Assembly (NCBI GenBank): GCA_945877355.1
Contig: CAMCRT010000010.1
Location: 1 to 45,336 of the forward strand
DNA from: an uncultured Mitsuokella sp.
GTDB taxonomy: Bacteria > Bacillota > Negativicutes > Selenomonadales > Selenomonadaceae
DNA: 45,336 bases
Direction of reading: 5' to 3'
The notes below the pieces were generated by a model. The model did not search any database and was not told the origin of the DNA. It was given only the letters and a program-made list of their open reading frames with translations. A program made the position numbers and the translations under genes. This document shows, piece by piece, positions 17,828-27,414 of the stretch (position 1 is the stretch's first letter; each line of letters begins with the position of its first letter).

Positions 17828-18061
17828 ATGAAAAAGCGGTTATCCTGGGATGAAATCAAAAAAAATTTTCCCAACAAATGGGTCGGGCTTTCAGAGGTTG
17901 ACTGGAAAGATGAGTCAAATGTCCGATCTGCCGTGGTCACCTATGCTGGAGATTCAGATGTGGAGCCCTTGAAGCGCCAGCTTGCCGGCGAGGACATTTA
18001 CGCAATCTACACGACTCCCGACAATCTCTGTCCGTTAGGAATGTTGGTAAGCAGCAAATGA
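17828..18061 (+). CDS. Small protein of unknown function, partner of the DTGA protein
   Basis: 77 residues beginning KKRLSWDEIKKNFPNKWVGL, with no signal peptide or membrane segment. Sequence such as SAVVTYAG and LAGEDIYAIYTTPD suggests a small alpha/beta fold. Good ribosome site (GCAGGGGG) and promoter. Its stop overlaps the ATG of the next gene (ATGA), so the two are translationally coupled and probably act together. GC content is clearly lower than in the surrounding genes. I do not recognise a named family. Confidence 0.75.
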   Translation: MKKRLSWDEIKKNFPNKWVGLSEVDWKDESNVRSAVVTYAGDSDVEPLKRQLAGEDIYAIYTTPDNLCPLGMLVSSK

Positions 18062-18531
18062 AACAATTTACCTTGCATCTACGTGAAGACGTGCAGCGTC
18101 CCACTGTAATTCTTGCAGAATTCTCCCATCTTCATGCAATGCTGGACACTGGTGCAATCCTCCCCGTATGGGTCACAAAGGAATCCCTGCTCACTGCTTT
18201 GGGCGGCATTCCTGTTGCACGAGACTTGCCCTTCGGTGGCTTTGGCGGCATGACAAAGGGAACCCTCTATAAAATTCCGCTCCTGCGAGTAGGAGATTTG
18301 ATGTTCCCGGAATTTCCCGTTATAGCCTCTCAAATTGATCTGCCCTGCCAGCTTATTCTCAGCGCAACGATGTTCAGCGGCTTGATATATGAGATAGATG
18401 ATTTTCATCATAAGTTCAACGTGACAATCCCTGATTGTACTTCTTCCATACGAAGGCTTTCCATAGAGGATAGAAACGGTCGATTACACGTTCTCTGTAC
18501 AAATGAAACCAATTCTGCCCACAATTCTTGA
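18058..18531 (+). CDS. Retropepsin-like (DTGA) putative aspartic protease domain protein
   Basis: 157 residues, cytoplasmic by appearance. The core AEFSHLHAMLDTGAILPVWV carries the D-T-G-A active-site signature of clan AA aspartic proteases (D30). It is followed by a glycine-rich flap-like stretch (FGGFGGMTKGTLYKIP) and a hydrophobic QLILSATMFSGLIYEID strand-helix, the order expected of a retropepsin half that works as a dimer. The tail DRNGRLHVLC is less hydrophobic. Translationally coupled to the 77-residue gene upstream. Protease activity is inference from the motif; a non-catalytic clan AA fold is possible. Low GC suggests acquisition. Confidence 0.7.
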   Translation: MKQFTLHLREDVQRPTVILAEFSHLHAMLDTGAILPVWVTKESLLTALGGIPVARDLPFGGFGGMTKGTLYKIPLLRVGDLMFPEFPVIASQIDLPCQLILSATMFSGLIYEIDDFHHKFNVTIPDCTSSIRRLSIEDRNGRLHVLCTNETNSAHNS

Positions 18532-18565
18532 TATGATTTTTCCACTAGAAAAGCCGGACGAGAGC

Positions 18566-19428
18566 CCGTGCGGCGGTCTTTTTCATAGCCTATCGCAAAG
18601 GGAACCTCTCGGATGAGGATGTCCATAGAAATCAGAAGGCCCAATTTACCTGGACGCCTCCCGAGAGTCCTTCCCGCTTTCCCTGCCAGTCGGCCACATG
18701 CCAGTCGTAGGAGAGACGGCTGTCCTTCGGGGCGAAGCGGTAGGCAAGCTCCACAAGATAGCTCCCGCCATAGAGGGAGGGGCTCGCCGTATCGTAGCCC
18801 TGGAAGCTGGCCGTGGCCTTGCCATCAAACTCGAACTCATAGGCGACTCCTGCGCGGATCTCGCTGCGGTCGCTGTCCCTGTGGGTGTAGGAGAGCCCCA
18901 ACCGAGCGCGGCTGGAGTCCGTCGCGCCGAACTCGTAGGTCTCGCCTGTGCTGAGCGTCGCCTCCGCTGCGCTCTGGCGCGTGTAGAAGTACCTGAGATA
19001 CACGTCGGTCCTGTCACCTGCCTTGTCTGCAAACGTCCTGCCGAGACCAAGGCTAGTGGAGAAATAGCTGGCACGCTCATCATAGCGCGTATGGATGCCC
19101 TCCGCCAGGCTTCCACCGTAGTCGCTCCAGGAGCTGCCGATGCGGATAGCGCTCTCCGCCCAAAGGCCGCTTTCCTGCTCGAAGCGGCCCAGGAGGCCGA
19201 CACCGAGATAGTTCACGTGACCGCTGCCGTGGGTGCCGTCATCGAGATACGAATCGTAGCTCCCCTTGCCGTATTCCACAAAGGGGCTCAGGAGGAACTT
19301 CCCCTCCTGCCGGTCAAATTCCCTTGCCCAGCCTACAGCGAGATTGTAGCCATTCGTATCCACATAGGAGCCGGTATGGGCGCGGAAAAGTCCCTTGTCC
19401 ATGGCAGCCCAAAGGCTGTAGGAATCCT
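18566..19428. repeat. Autotransporter barrel duplication, copy 2
   Basis: Partner of 10708-11570 (offset 7858). It includes only the right half of the terminator hairpin found after deoD, so the left boundary cuts through that hairpin. Confidence 0.93.
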
Positions 19429-22400
19429 GCTCCCCCTTTTTCCTGGCTCCGGCCTTCATGCTGTCAAGGCCGGAGCCTGCGAGAAGATCCGAGCCCCGGT
19501 TGAGAAAGTCTGCCATGCCGGCACGGGTCTCTGTCAGGGACTTTGTCTTCGCATTGATCCCTGCCTTGAGGACCTTCGCCACCAGCTCATTCCCCCCTTG
19601 CTTCATGAGGGAAAATTTATAGAGCAGGGAGATGCCCTGCATGCCAGTGATATCATTCGGCATCGTATCATTCATGGTGAGCTTGCCACCATCCGCCACC
19701 TTCATGAGATGGATGACATCCTCTCCTGTGAGGGCCCTCGCCTGGCCCTGGATTCCCACGCCCACATGGAGGTTCGTGATATCCTTTGCGCTGGCATCGA
19801 GCTGCAGGAGCGCCGGTGTCGTGCTGGATACATCCTCCCCCAGATAGAAGTGAAGTCTTTCCACATGGTCGAAGTCCTGAATGCGGGAGGTTGGATTCTT
19901 TGCATTGTAGTACACAGCAAGGGTATTGCCCCTGCTGCCCGCCGTGCCACCGGACACAACTCCATTGACAGTGGCGCCGCTGAGAGCGATGGTGTTCCTC
20001 TCTGTCACAGCACCGCTGCCGCCAACTATCGTTCCGTTGACGATAGCATCTTCGATGCGGACAAGGTTTCCCGAGGCGCTCTTTGCTGCTCTTGCACCGT
20101 AAATACTGGCATTCACGGACGTGCCACCAGTGATATTGACGATATTCCCCGTTGCGTTGCCCGTGCCCGTCGCATAGCCGCCGTAGATTTCATTTCCCCC
20201 GTCAAAGGTGCCGCCTGTGATCGTAACGATATTTCCCAGGGCATTGCCTGTGCCCTTCGTATAGCCCGCAAAGAGCTTCGCGCCATTCGCAAAGGTTCCG
20301 CTTTCCACATGGATGGCGTTTCCTTCCGCATTCCCTGCGTTTGCCGGATTGGCGATATAGCCCCCATACAGGGCCCCATTCGCTCCTAGCGTGCCGCCCT
20401 GCACATGGATGGTATTGTAGGCAGCATCCGCATTCTTCGTGGTATCGACAACATCCGGATTCTCCGAAGCATAGGGATTTGCGAGGATGTGGAGTCCCGT
20501 TGTGAAGCCAGCGTAGCCCGCGCCCGTTATGGTTGCGCCGGTCTTGAGGTTCAGCGTGTTGTACATGGAGCCGCCATTTTGTGCATCCGTATAGCCCGCC
20601 CGGGCATAGGCATGGCTGCCACCGGCGAGATTCAGCTCATTATGGTTCGTCGTATTGCCATAGGTGGAGAGGCCCGCGTATGTATTGCGGGGGCCCGTGC
20701 CAGCTACCGTCACATCCATGCCCTTGCCCGCATTTTGAAAGCGATTGCCGCCCAATGTGAGCTTCGTGGCCTTCATCGTCGTCCCTGATAGGGTCCCGCT
20801 CGCCTGGATGCCGAACTCATAGTCCCCCGCATCTCCCGAAAAGGTCGGGCTATAGTTCGCAAAGCTAGTGATGCGGGTGCCGCCATCATAAAGGCAGAGG
20901 GCAGGAGAGCCCACCCCAGTCCTAGCCAGAACGTTTGCCCAGTCCGAAAAGCCTGTGACACTGACATTCTTCCAATCAAAGTCCTGCAGCGCATAATAGG
21001 TCGAAAGCATCGTGGAACCATTGGCGAGGGTGGGATCCAGGACAAACCGCAGGCGTTCAAAGCGGTCTGCGGACTTTATGCGGTTGTTTTGCCCCTTGAT
21101 CTGGAGCACATTCCCGGACACGGCATCCACATTGCTCTCTCCGCCATAGACGCTGAGGTCGTTGCGCGATACATTGCCCGCCAGCGTGACGATGTTTTCC
21201 GTCGCCTTTCCATAGAGCGAGATTCCCCCGTATACCTGGTTTCCGCTGCCATTGTTGCCAGAGGTATTCTTCAGGATGACCTCGTTACCCGTCACATCCC
21301 CCGCGGCTCCTTCTCCGTAGCCGCCGGCAAAGGTGTAGCCACGGCTTACTGGCACCATCGTCCCTTCGAGGGACAGGGTGTTATTCGTCACTGTATTTCC
21401 TAAGGTGGAAAGGCCAGCATAAATCAAGTCGCGACCCAGATACTGCCGCCGCACAGCAGGCAGAACATGCCCCGTCGCCGTCGTATCCGAGGCATCGGAT
21501 GTGTAGCTCACATGGACATTCCGAAACTGGTTCTTGTCGTAGTAGAGCTCAGATGCCGTAACCGTGGAAGCCGTCGGGGTTTTTGTATTTGTCGTGATGC
21601 CATACTCCCAGTCGCCCTGCACACCATTTGACGCAGAGCTTCCGTAGTGGTTGAGCGTAATGGACACGCCATTATAGAGCTTGACGCGCTTTTCGCCATC
21701 AAACCCATTCCCCCAGTCCGCCGGGGCCTCGACGCTGACCTTGTCCCAGTCGAAATCCTGGACATGCCCATCGGTATTCTGAAGCATCATATCTCCGTTC
21801 ACGATAGTATCATCCAGGAAAAACTTCAGCTTTTCAAAATTCAAGATTTCACGGGCACCATTCATCTTTCCCATGACCTGAAGCGTATTGCCCGTGACAT
21901 CATCTTTGTCCGCAGCCGACTTTCCTCCATAGAGATGCAGGTAATACCCCACATCGCTTCCGGGTCTTCCCTTGCTTTCCGCCCCCTTCAGCGTGATGGT
22001 GTTCCCCGTCGCCTCTCCGTACTCCGAGTAACCGCCATAGACGAACACGACGCCATTTGCGTTGCCTGTCTTTACGTTTTTCAGGATGACTTCATTACCC
22101 GTGGCATTGCCCGTCGCTCCGAGGGCTGCACCGCCGCGGAAATCCCAACCGGAGCCGGTCAGATTATACCCCTCCAGCGTCAGCTTGTTGTTGGAGGCCG
22201 TATTCCCGAGCGTCGATTTGCCTGCGTAGATGGTCTTCAAAGATAGCGTGTGCCCTGTCGCCGTGTCATCCGTGGAATCCGACGTGTACCGCACCACCGC
22301 ATTTTGGAACTGGGTCTTGTCATAGTAGATCTCAGATGCCGTAACCGTGGAAGCCGTCGGGGTCTTTGTATTCGTCGTGATGCCATACTCCCAGTCCCCC

Positions 22401-23209
22401 TGGGTGCCGCTCAGGGCAGAGGGACTGTAGTTCGTAAGGGTCAAGGACACGCCGGTATACAGCTTGACATGCTTCGCGAGGGGCGAGTCGTTTCCCCAGT
22501 CCTCTGGCACCTCCACAAGGATCTTGTTCCAATCAAAGGACTGGACCTGTCCCGGCCCCTGGTCAGCCTGGAGCATCATGTCCCCATCTGCCACTCTGTC
22601 GTCCAGGACAAACTTCAGGTATTCAAAGTTCTGGATCGACCGGGCGCCGTTCATCTTGCCCTCGACCTGGAGCGTATTCCCTGTGACAGCATCCTTCCCT
22701 GCAGCCGCGCTTCCCCCGAAGAGATAGAGATTATAGCCCACTTTCGAGCCCGGACGATCTTTGGCATCCGTTCCTGCCAGGATGATGGTATTGTGCGTCG
22801 CGTCACCGCCTGCGGACTTGCCTCCATAGACGTTTACGTGGCCATTTGCATTTGGCGTGCGTATATTGTTCAGGACGACCTGATTCCAGGTCGCATCCCC
22901 CAGCGTCCCCAGTGCCATGCCGCCGTAGATGTTGTACCCTCGCTTCATGTCAAAGCCGATGATGGTCAGCTTGTTGTGCGTCACCATCCTGCCATCTGTC
23001 GATTTCCCGGCATAGATATCCCCGGAGGGCAGAGTGTTGCCCGTCGCCGCCGGATCCGTCGTGTCGGTCGTGTACTTCACATCTGCATTTTCAGCCACAT
23101 CGCTGGCACAGGTAACAGGCGAAGCAAAAAAAGACACAAGTCCTCCGCAGGAAAGCGCAATCGCTCCAGCAAGCTGTGCCCTCTTCCTTGATGACCTCCA
23201 CCTATGCAT
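18632..23209 (-). CDS. Autotransporter B (type Va), full length
   Basis: Outer-membrane autotransporter of about 1525 residues. The start is ATG 23209, ten bases after GAAGGG; the frame also extends to TTG 23218. The signal peptide HRWRSSRKRAQLAGAIALSC ends near SPVTCA. The passenger has at least three long homologous blocks, each with ATGNEVILKN and NTLQVxGKMNGAR motifs, an AFDW/SFDWNK-type segment and a DWEYGITTNTKTPTAST block. Shorter 25-30 residue GGY..GTGNATGNIVNITGG repeats follow. The last 260 residues are the barrel, ending QVNWAF. Probable role is adhesion or surface coating; nothing visible suggests an enzyme domain. The barrel is almost identical to that of autotransporter A. Confidence 0.92.
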   Translation of the reverse strand: MHRWRSSRKRAQLAGAIALSCGGLVSFFASPVTCASDVAENADVKYTTDTTDPAATGNTLPSGDIYAGKSTDGRMVTHNKLTIIGFDMKRGYNIYGGMALGTLGDATWNQVVLNNIRTPNANGHVNVYGGKSAGGDATHNTIILAGTDAKDRPGSKVGYNLYLFGGSAAAGKDAVTGNTLQVEGKMNGARSIQNFEYLKFVLDDRVADGDMMLQADQGPGQVQSFDWNKILVEVPEDWGNDSPLAKHVKLYTGVSLTLTNYSPSALSGTQGDWEYGITTNTKTPTASTVTASEIYYDKTQFQNAVVRYTSDSTDDTATGHTLSLKTIYAGKSTLGNTASNNKLTLEGYNLTGSGWDFRGGAALGATGNATGNEVILKNVKTGNANGVVFVYGGYSEYGEATGNTITLKGAESKGRPGSDVGYYLHLYGGKSAADKDDVTGNTLQVMGKMNGAREILNFEKLKFFLDDTIVNGDMMLQNTDGHVQDFDWDKVSVEAPADWGNGFDGEKRVKLYNGVSITLNHYGSSASNGVQGDWEYGITTNTKTPTASTVTASELYYDKNQFRNVHVSYTSDASDTTATGHVLPAVRRQYLGRDLIYAGLSTLGNTVTNNTLSLEGTMVPVSRGYTFAGGYGEGAAGDVTGNEVILKNTSGNNGSGNQVYGGISLYGKATENIVTLAGNVSRNDLSVYGGESNVDAVSGNVLQIKGQNNRIKSADRFERLRFVLDPTLANGSTMLSTYYALQDFDWKNVSVTGFSDWANVLARTGVGSPALCLYDGGTRITSFANYSPTFSGDAGDYEFGIQASGTLSGTTMKATKLTLGGNRFQNAGKGMDVTVAGTGPRNTYAGLSTYGNTTNHNELNLAGGSHAYARAGYTDAQNGGSMYNTLNLKTGATITGAGYAGFTTGLHILANPYASENPDVVDTTKNADAAYNTIHVQGGTLGANGALYGGYIANPANAGNAEGNAIHVESGTFANGAKLFAGYTKGTGNALGNIVTITGGTFDGGNEIYGGYATGTGNATGNIVNITGGTSVNASIYGARAAKSASGNLVRIEDAIVNGTIVGGSGAVTERNTIALSGATVNGVVSGGTAGSRGNTLAVYYNAKNPTSRIQDFDHVERLHFYLGEDVSSTTPALLQLDASAKDITNLHVGVGIQGQARALTGEDVIHLMKVADGGKLTMNDTMPNDITGMQGISLLYKFSLMKQGGNELVAKVLKAGINAKTKSLTETRAGMADFLNRGSDLLAGSGLDSMKAGARKKGEQDSYSLWAAMDKGLFRAHTGSYVDTNGYNLAVGWAREFDRQEGKFLLSPFVEYGKGSYDSYLDDGTHGSGHVNYLGVGLLGRFEQESGLWAESAIRIGSSWSDYGGSLAEGIHTRYDERASYFSTSLGLGRTFADKAGDRTDVYLRYFYTRQSAAEATLSTGETYEFGATDSSRARLGLSYTHRDSDRSEIRAGVAYEFEFDGKATASFQGYDTASPSLYGGSYLVELAYRFAPKDSRLSYDWHVADWQGKREGLSGGVQVNWAF

Positions 23210-23315
23210 ACAAAACAATCCCTTCGAGAGAAACGTCCTATACTATCCGTGTAATTATAATAGAATTAAATCCATTATATCCCGTTTCACCTCAACAGGC
23301 AAGGAAGATTTCCTG

Positions 23316-23358
23316 CAAAAATCCCGCTTAGAGACAGGTTTTCCTGTCTCCAAGCGGG
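23316..23358 (-). terminator. Terminator of narK / nar operon
   Basis: CCCGCTTGGAGACAGG, AAAA loop, CCTGTCTCTAAGCGGG on the minus strand, followed by ATTTTTG. It lies about 80 bases past the narK stop. Confidence 0.85.
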
Positions 23359-23435
23359 AGTATAGCTAAAAGCAATCAAATCAAGCCAAAAGACACAATC
23401 GAGCCGAACATCACCAGATATAGGCGGATCATGCT

Positions 23436-24779
23436 CTAGCACCGCATTCCTGCGCCCTTGCGGACGTAGAAGAACCAGGTGATGAAGATGGTGATCACCG
23501 TAAAGGCAATCAGGATGTAGAAGGCCATGGACACATTGCCGAAGGAGGCGTAGGCCCAGCCGAAGATCTTCGGGATCAGGAAGGCGCCGTAGGCACCGAT
23601 GGCTGCCGTGAAGCCTGTCACCAGGGACGCATGGACGGGATTGTCGAAGATGTAGGGAATCATCCGGAAGGATGCGCCATTGACGAAGCCCGTCATGAGG
23701 AAGAGCAGCAGGAAGGAGCCGAAGAACAGGGCGAACCTGTGGGTCTGGATGCCGATGAGCACCAGGACGCAGGCCGCCAGCATGATGATGAGGGACACCA
23801 GCGTCACCTTTGAGCCGCTGTCCAGCTTGTCCGCCAGCCAGCCGCCCACGGGGCGGATGCCCGCACCGATGAAGGGGCCGAGGAAGGCCGCATAGGCGAA
23901 GGACACCTCAGGGAACTCCTTGCTGACGAGGAGCGCCAGGGCCGCGCTATAGCCGATGAAGGAGCCGAAGCCGCAGGTGTAGATCCAGGTCATGAGCCAG
24001 GTGTGCTTGTTGCCGAAGATGGAGAACATGCTCTTCGGGCTCTGCTTCGGGATGGGCAGGTTGTCCATGAAGAGATAGATGAGGGCCAGCGTCACGACGA
24101 TGAGGGCCACCCAGAAGTAGCAGATGCTCTGGAGATAGACCTCCTTGCCCGCCGCCGTCACCAGGGGCGGCCCGAAGAGGCCGCCGAAGCTGGTGCCGAG
24201 GAGGAAGGGTGCCGTCAGGTAGATGAGGGATACGCCCAGGTTTCCCACACCCGCATTGATGCCGAGGCCGAGGCCCTTCTGGGATTTCGGGAAGAAGAAG
24301 CCGATGTTTGCCATGGAGGCGGAGAAGTTCGCCCCCGCAAGGCCGAGAAGGGCCACGATCCAGAAGAGGGTGTCGTAGGAGGTGGATGTATCTTGCAGGG
24401 CGCTTCCCAGGAGCACGAGGGGCAGGATGAGGATGGCCGTGCAGATCAGCGTGAAGTTCTTCCCGCCCACGAGGCTCGGCATGTAGGTATAGACGAGGCG
24501 GCCCGTGGCGCCCACGAGGCCCGGCAGGGCTGCCAGGGTGAATATCTCATGGTCGCTGAAGTGGAAGCCCACCTGATTGAGCTGGGCGGCCACCGTGGCC
24601 CAGAGGGTCCACACCACGAAGGAGAGCACCAGGGCCCAGGTGCTCGTCCAAAGATTCTGCTTGGCGATATGCTCGCCATATTTCTCCCAGAAGGCCTTGT
24701 CCTCCGGGTTCCAATGGGCAATGATTTCCTTGCGGGTAGGATTGGGGCCCAGCTGGGAGACAGCATTTTTCTCAGACAA
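23436..24779 (-). CDS. narK: Nitrate/nitrite transporter NarK
   Basis: MFS permease of the inner membrane with 12 predicted helices, moving nitrate in and/or nitrite out. Both nitrate signatures are visible: a glycine-rich stretch in ASMANIGFFFPKSQKGLGLG followed by INAGVGNLGVS, and GFGSFIGYSAALALL. About 447 residues. The start is TTG 24779, with AAAGGAG nine bases upstream. It follows narI by 29 bases and is last in the operon, before the terminator at 23316-23358. Confidence 0.95.
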   Translation of the reverse strand: MSEKNAVSQLGPNPTRKEIIAHWNPEDKAFWEKYGEHIAKQNLWTSTWALVLSFVVWTLWATVAAQLNQVGFHFSDHEIFTLAALPGLVGATGRLVYTYMPSLVGGKNFTLICTAILILPLVLLGSALQDTSTSYDTLFWIVALLGLAGANFSASMANIGFFFPKSQKGLGLGINAGVGNLGVSLIYLTAPFLLGTSFGGLFGPPLVTAAGKEVYLQSICYFWVALIVVTLALIYLFMDNLPIPKQSPKSMFSIFGNKHTWLMTWIYTCGFGSFIGYSAALALLVSKEFPEVSFAYAAFLGPFIGAGIRPVGGWLADKLDSGSKVTLVSLIIMLAACVLVLIGIQTHRFALFFGSFLLLFLMTGFVNGASFRMIPYIFDNPVHASLVTGFTAAIGAYGAFLIPKIFGWAYASFGNVSMAFYILIAFTVITIFITWFFYVRKGAGMRC

Positions 24780-24808
24780 ATATGTTCACTCCTTTCCCTT
24801 CCACAGTC

Positions 24809-25471
24809 TTATTTCTTGCGATAGACAATGGGACTGCGGAAGAAGTAGGTAAAGGGAAAGCTCAGGCAATGGACGAGGCGGGTGAAGGGGAAGATGAAGG
24901 CCGTGATCATCCACATCATCATGTGCAGGCGAAATACCGGCGGCACCGTCTCCATGAGGCTGATATCCGGCGAGAAGGCCAGAATCGAGCGGAACCAGGG
25001 AGAAATGGTGGTGCGGTAGTCAAAGGCCCCCGGGATATTCAGAAGCGTCCCGGCAAAGCCCGACACAATCGTCAGGAACAGCACGAGGTAGAGCACCCGG
25101 TCCATCTGGGAGGTGTTGACCTGCATCCTGTCCTTTCCAAAGCGGCGCACCATGAGAAGCAGGAAGCCCCCGAGAAAGAGGATGCCCGCGGGAATGCCGC
25201 CCGCGAGGGCGATCATGTGGTAGACATGCTCGTCGATGCCCGCCGCCTCCGTGAAGTACTTCGGAATCAGAATGCCGATGACATGGCCGCCAAAGGCCAT
25301 GAGGAGGCCCAGGTGGAACATGGGCCCGGCGTACTTCAGGCTGCTCTTTTCCAAGAACTCGCTGGACTTCGAGGTCCAGCCCCGCTCAAACTTCCAGTAG
25401 CGGAAGGCCGTGCCGAAGATGAGCATAAAGAGGGCGATATAGGGAAGGACGCCCCAGATAAAGAATTTCAT
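24809..25471 (-). CDS. narI: Respiratory nitrate reductase gamma subunit NarI
   Basis: Cytochrome b membrane anchor that oxidises quinol and passes electrons to NarH. Five hydrophobic helices. The four heme ligands are present: H53 (MFHLGLL), H63 (GGHVIG), H183 (FRLHMMMW) and H201 (RLVHCLSFP), in the same spacing as E. coli NarI. 220 residues. The ATG overlaps the narJ stop by 4 bases. Confidence 0.96.
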   Translation of the reverse strand: MKFFIWGVLPYIALFMLIFGTAFRYWKFERGWTSKSSEFLEKSSLKYAGPMFHLGLLMAFGGHVIGILIPKYFTEAAGIDEHVYHMIALAGGIPAGILFLGGFLLLMVRRFGKDRMQVNTSQMDRVLYLVLFLTIVSGFAGTLLNIPGAFDYRTTISPWFRSILAFSPDISLMETVPPVFRLHMMMWMITAFIFPFTRLVHCLSFPFTYFFRSPIVYRKK

Positions 25472-25989
25472 ACGGCTTCCTCCAATCTTGCCGCCTGGGT
25501 AAGAATCACATCCATGAGGAACGCATAGGCGAGCTTCGCCTCGATAAAGCGATCCCGGAGAAGCTCCACCTTCGGCTTGATGGCCGCAAGCACCTGCCGG
25601 GACTCTGCGGGCTCTGCTGCCGCTGCCAGCTCCAGAAGGGCCGGCAGGTAGTCCGGGAGCTCCTCGTCCACGTCAAAGCCATTGTCGAGGAAGAGCACCT
25701 TGTACTCGTGGAGCTCCTCCGCCTGCTTGCCGAAGTCCGTCCTGTTGTGGGTGGAGAGATAGAGATTCGTGTTCTGGGAGAACTCGAAGGTGCGGACGTA
25801 GAGCTCCTCGTACTCCGCGGGCGTCATATCCGCCACGTAGTCAAAGAATTCCTCGAGCACCTGCTTCTCCTGGGGAGCAGCGACCTCCTCCACCGCCGTG
25901 CGGTAGGTGGAAAAATTCTTCCACCACTCCTCATCCGGGTATTCCAGGAGGTAGCTCACCAGCATGAGCACATTCTTGTAATCATCCAT
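25468..25989 (-). CDS. narJ: Nitrate reductase assembly chaperone NarJ
   Basis: Cytoplasmic TorD/NarJ-family chaperone needed to insert the molybdenum cofactor into NarG and attach NarGH to NarI. All-helical, 173 residues, with LVSYLLEYPDEEW near the N-terminus and the family motif PLYLSTHNRTD-like LYLSTHNRTDFGKQAEEL. AGGAGG precedes the ATG. Lies 9 bases after narH. Confidence 0.93.
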   Translation of the reverse strand: MDDYKNVLMLVSYLLEYPDEEWWKNFSTYRTAVEEVAAPQEKQVLEEFFDYVADMTPAEYEELYVRTFEFSQNTNLYLSTHNRTDFGKQAEELHEYKVLFLDNGFDVDEELPDYLPALLELAAAAEPAESRQVLAAIKPKVELLRDRFIEAKLAYAFLMDVILTQAARLEEAV

Positions 25990-25998
25990 AAGAGCCTC

Positions 25999-27414
25999 CT
26001 AGCACCCGCCGGGGCAGCTGTAGCCGGCGCTTCCCTGGAGGAAGCGGCGATCCTCATGGCTCTTGTCCTGGATGCCCGCTGGCAGGACGATGCGGTCCTT
26101 GCGCTTGGCGATGGCCAGCAGCCGATACATGGCCTCATACTGGTCTCCCGCGAGGGGCAGCTTCGGCGGCTCCTCCTCCGTCAGCTTCGACCGCATGTAG
26201 GTGCGGATCTCGAGAAGCCGAGCCAGAGACTGGCGCACAGGCCCCTCGTCCCCTGCGGAGAACAGGGAGGCCAGATAGGCCACGGGGATGCGCATTTCCT
26301 CTGCATCCGGCAGATAGGTCGCCGCCTCCACCTCTTTGATGATGGGAGAAAGGGGCGGGATATACCAGACCATGGGGAGCGTGCGGAACTCGGGATGAAG
26401 CGGCAGAGCCAGGTCCCACTCCTTGACGATCTTGTAAATCGGGGAGCGCTCTGCGGCGTGAATAAAGGCATCGGGGATGCCCGCCTCCTTTGCCGCCTTC
26501 TGGACCTCCGGGTCCTTCGGGTCCAGGATGATGTCCTTGACCTTCCGGTACACGTCCTTTTCCTCGGCGCTTGCCGCCTCGGTCACCCGGTCCATGTCGT
26601 AGAGCAGGATGCCGTTGTAGCGGATGCGGCCCGGGCAGGTGTCGGTGCAGACCGTCGGCAGGCCGTCCTCCACCCTCGGGTAGCAGAAGACGCACTTCTC
26701 TGCCTTGTTCGTCTTCCAGTTGTAGTAGATCTTCTTGTAGGGGCAAGCTGGCACGCAGTGGCGCCAGCCCCGACACACATCCTGGGAAATGAGGACGACG
26801 CCGTCCTCATCCCGCTTGTAGATGGCACCGGAGGGGCAGGCCGCCACGCAGGCCGGATTCAGGCAGTGGTTGCAGAGGCGAGGCAGGTACTTCATGAAGA
26901 GGTCCTGGTACTCCACGGCAATCTTCTGCCCCATATTCTTGAGGTTCACATCCTGCCGGGAGGTCTCCGGGCTGGCCAGGTCATCCTCCCAGTTGGGCCC
27001 CCACTTGATATCCATGCGCTTCTGGGTGATGAGGGACCGGGGACGGGCCACCGGCTGATGGTTCTTCCGCTTCGTGTGGATGAGGGTCTCATAGTCGTAG
27101 GTCCAGGGCTCGTAGTAGTCGTCCAGCTCCGGCTGGTCGGGATGGTAGAAGAGCTTCAGGAGGCGGATGGCCTTGTTGCTGCCGGAGCGGAGCGCCAGCT
27201 CGCCGTTTTCGACCTTCCAGCCCCCCTTCCACTTCTCCTGGTCCTCCCAGTTCTTCGGATAGCCGATGCCGGGCTTTGTCTCCACATTGTTGAAATACAT
27301 ATATTCCGCGCCGGGACGGTTCGTCCAGACGTTCTTGCACGTGATCGAGCACGTGTGGCAGCCGAGGCATTTATCCAGGTTCATCACCATGGAGACTTGT
27401 GCTTTAATCCTCAA
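25999..27414 (-). CDS. narH: Respiratory nitrate reductase beta subunit NarH
   Basis: Electron-transfer subunit with four Fe-S clusters, on the cytoplasmic side. The clusters are visible: CLGCHTCSITC (C16, C19, C22, C26), CNHCLNPACVAACP, CRGWRHCVPACP (Trp in place of Cys marks the 3Fe-4S cluster, as in E. coli) and CVFCYPRVEDGLPTVC. About 471 residues. The start is TTG 27414, nine bases after GGAGGAGG, and overlaps the narG stop by 11 bases. The C-terminus ends in SCPGGC. Confidence 0.96.
   Translation of the reverse strand: MRIKAQVSMVMNLDKCLGCHTCSITCKNVWTNRPGAEYMYFNNVETKPGIGYPKNWEDQEKWKGGWKVENGELALRSGSNKAIRLLKLFYHPDQPELDDYYEPWTYDYETLIHTKRKNHQPVARPRSLITQKRMDIKWGPNWEDDLASPETSRQDVNLKNMGQKIAVEYQDLFMKYLPRLCNHCLNPACVAACPSGAIYKRDEDGVVLISQDVCRGWRHCVPACPYKKIYYNWKTNKAEKCVFCYPRVEDGLPTVCTDTCPGRIRYNGILLYDMDRVTEAASAEEKDVYRKVKDIILDPKDPEVQKAAKEAGIPDAFIHAAERSPIYKIVKEWDLALPLHPEFRTLPMVWYIPPLSPIIKEVEAATYLPDAEEMRIPVAYLASLFSAGDEGPVRQSLARLLEIRTYMRSKLTEEEPPKLPLAGDQYEAMYRLLAIAKRKDRIVLPAGIQDKSHEDRRFLQGSAGYSCPGGC

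Noticed and set aside
18541-18600. Terminator for autotransporter B from the copied hairpin
   Set aside because: Only the right arm of the deoD hairpin is present; the remaining pairing (GCCG/CGGC) is too weak to call an intrinsic terminator.
13099-23209. CRISPR-like arrays in the repetitive autotransporter region
   Set aside because: Repeats are protein-coding, in frame, irregular in length and diverged; no constant repeat with unique spacers.
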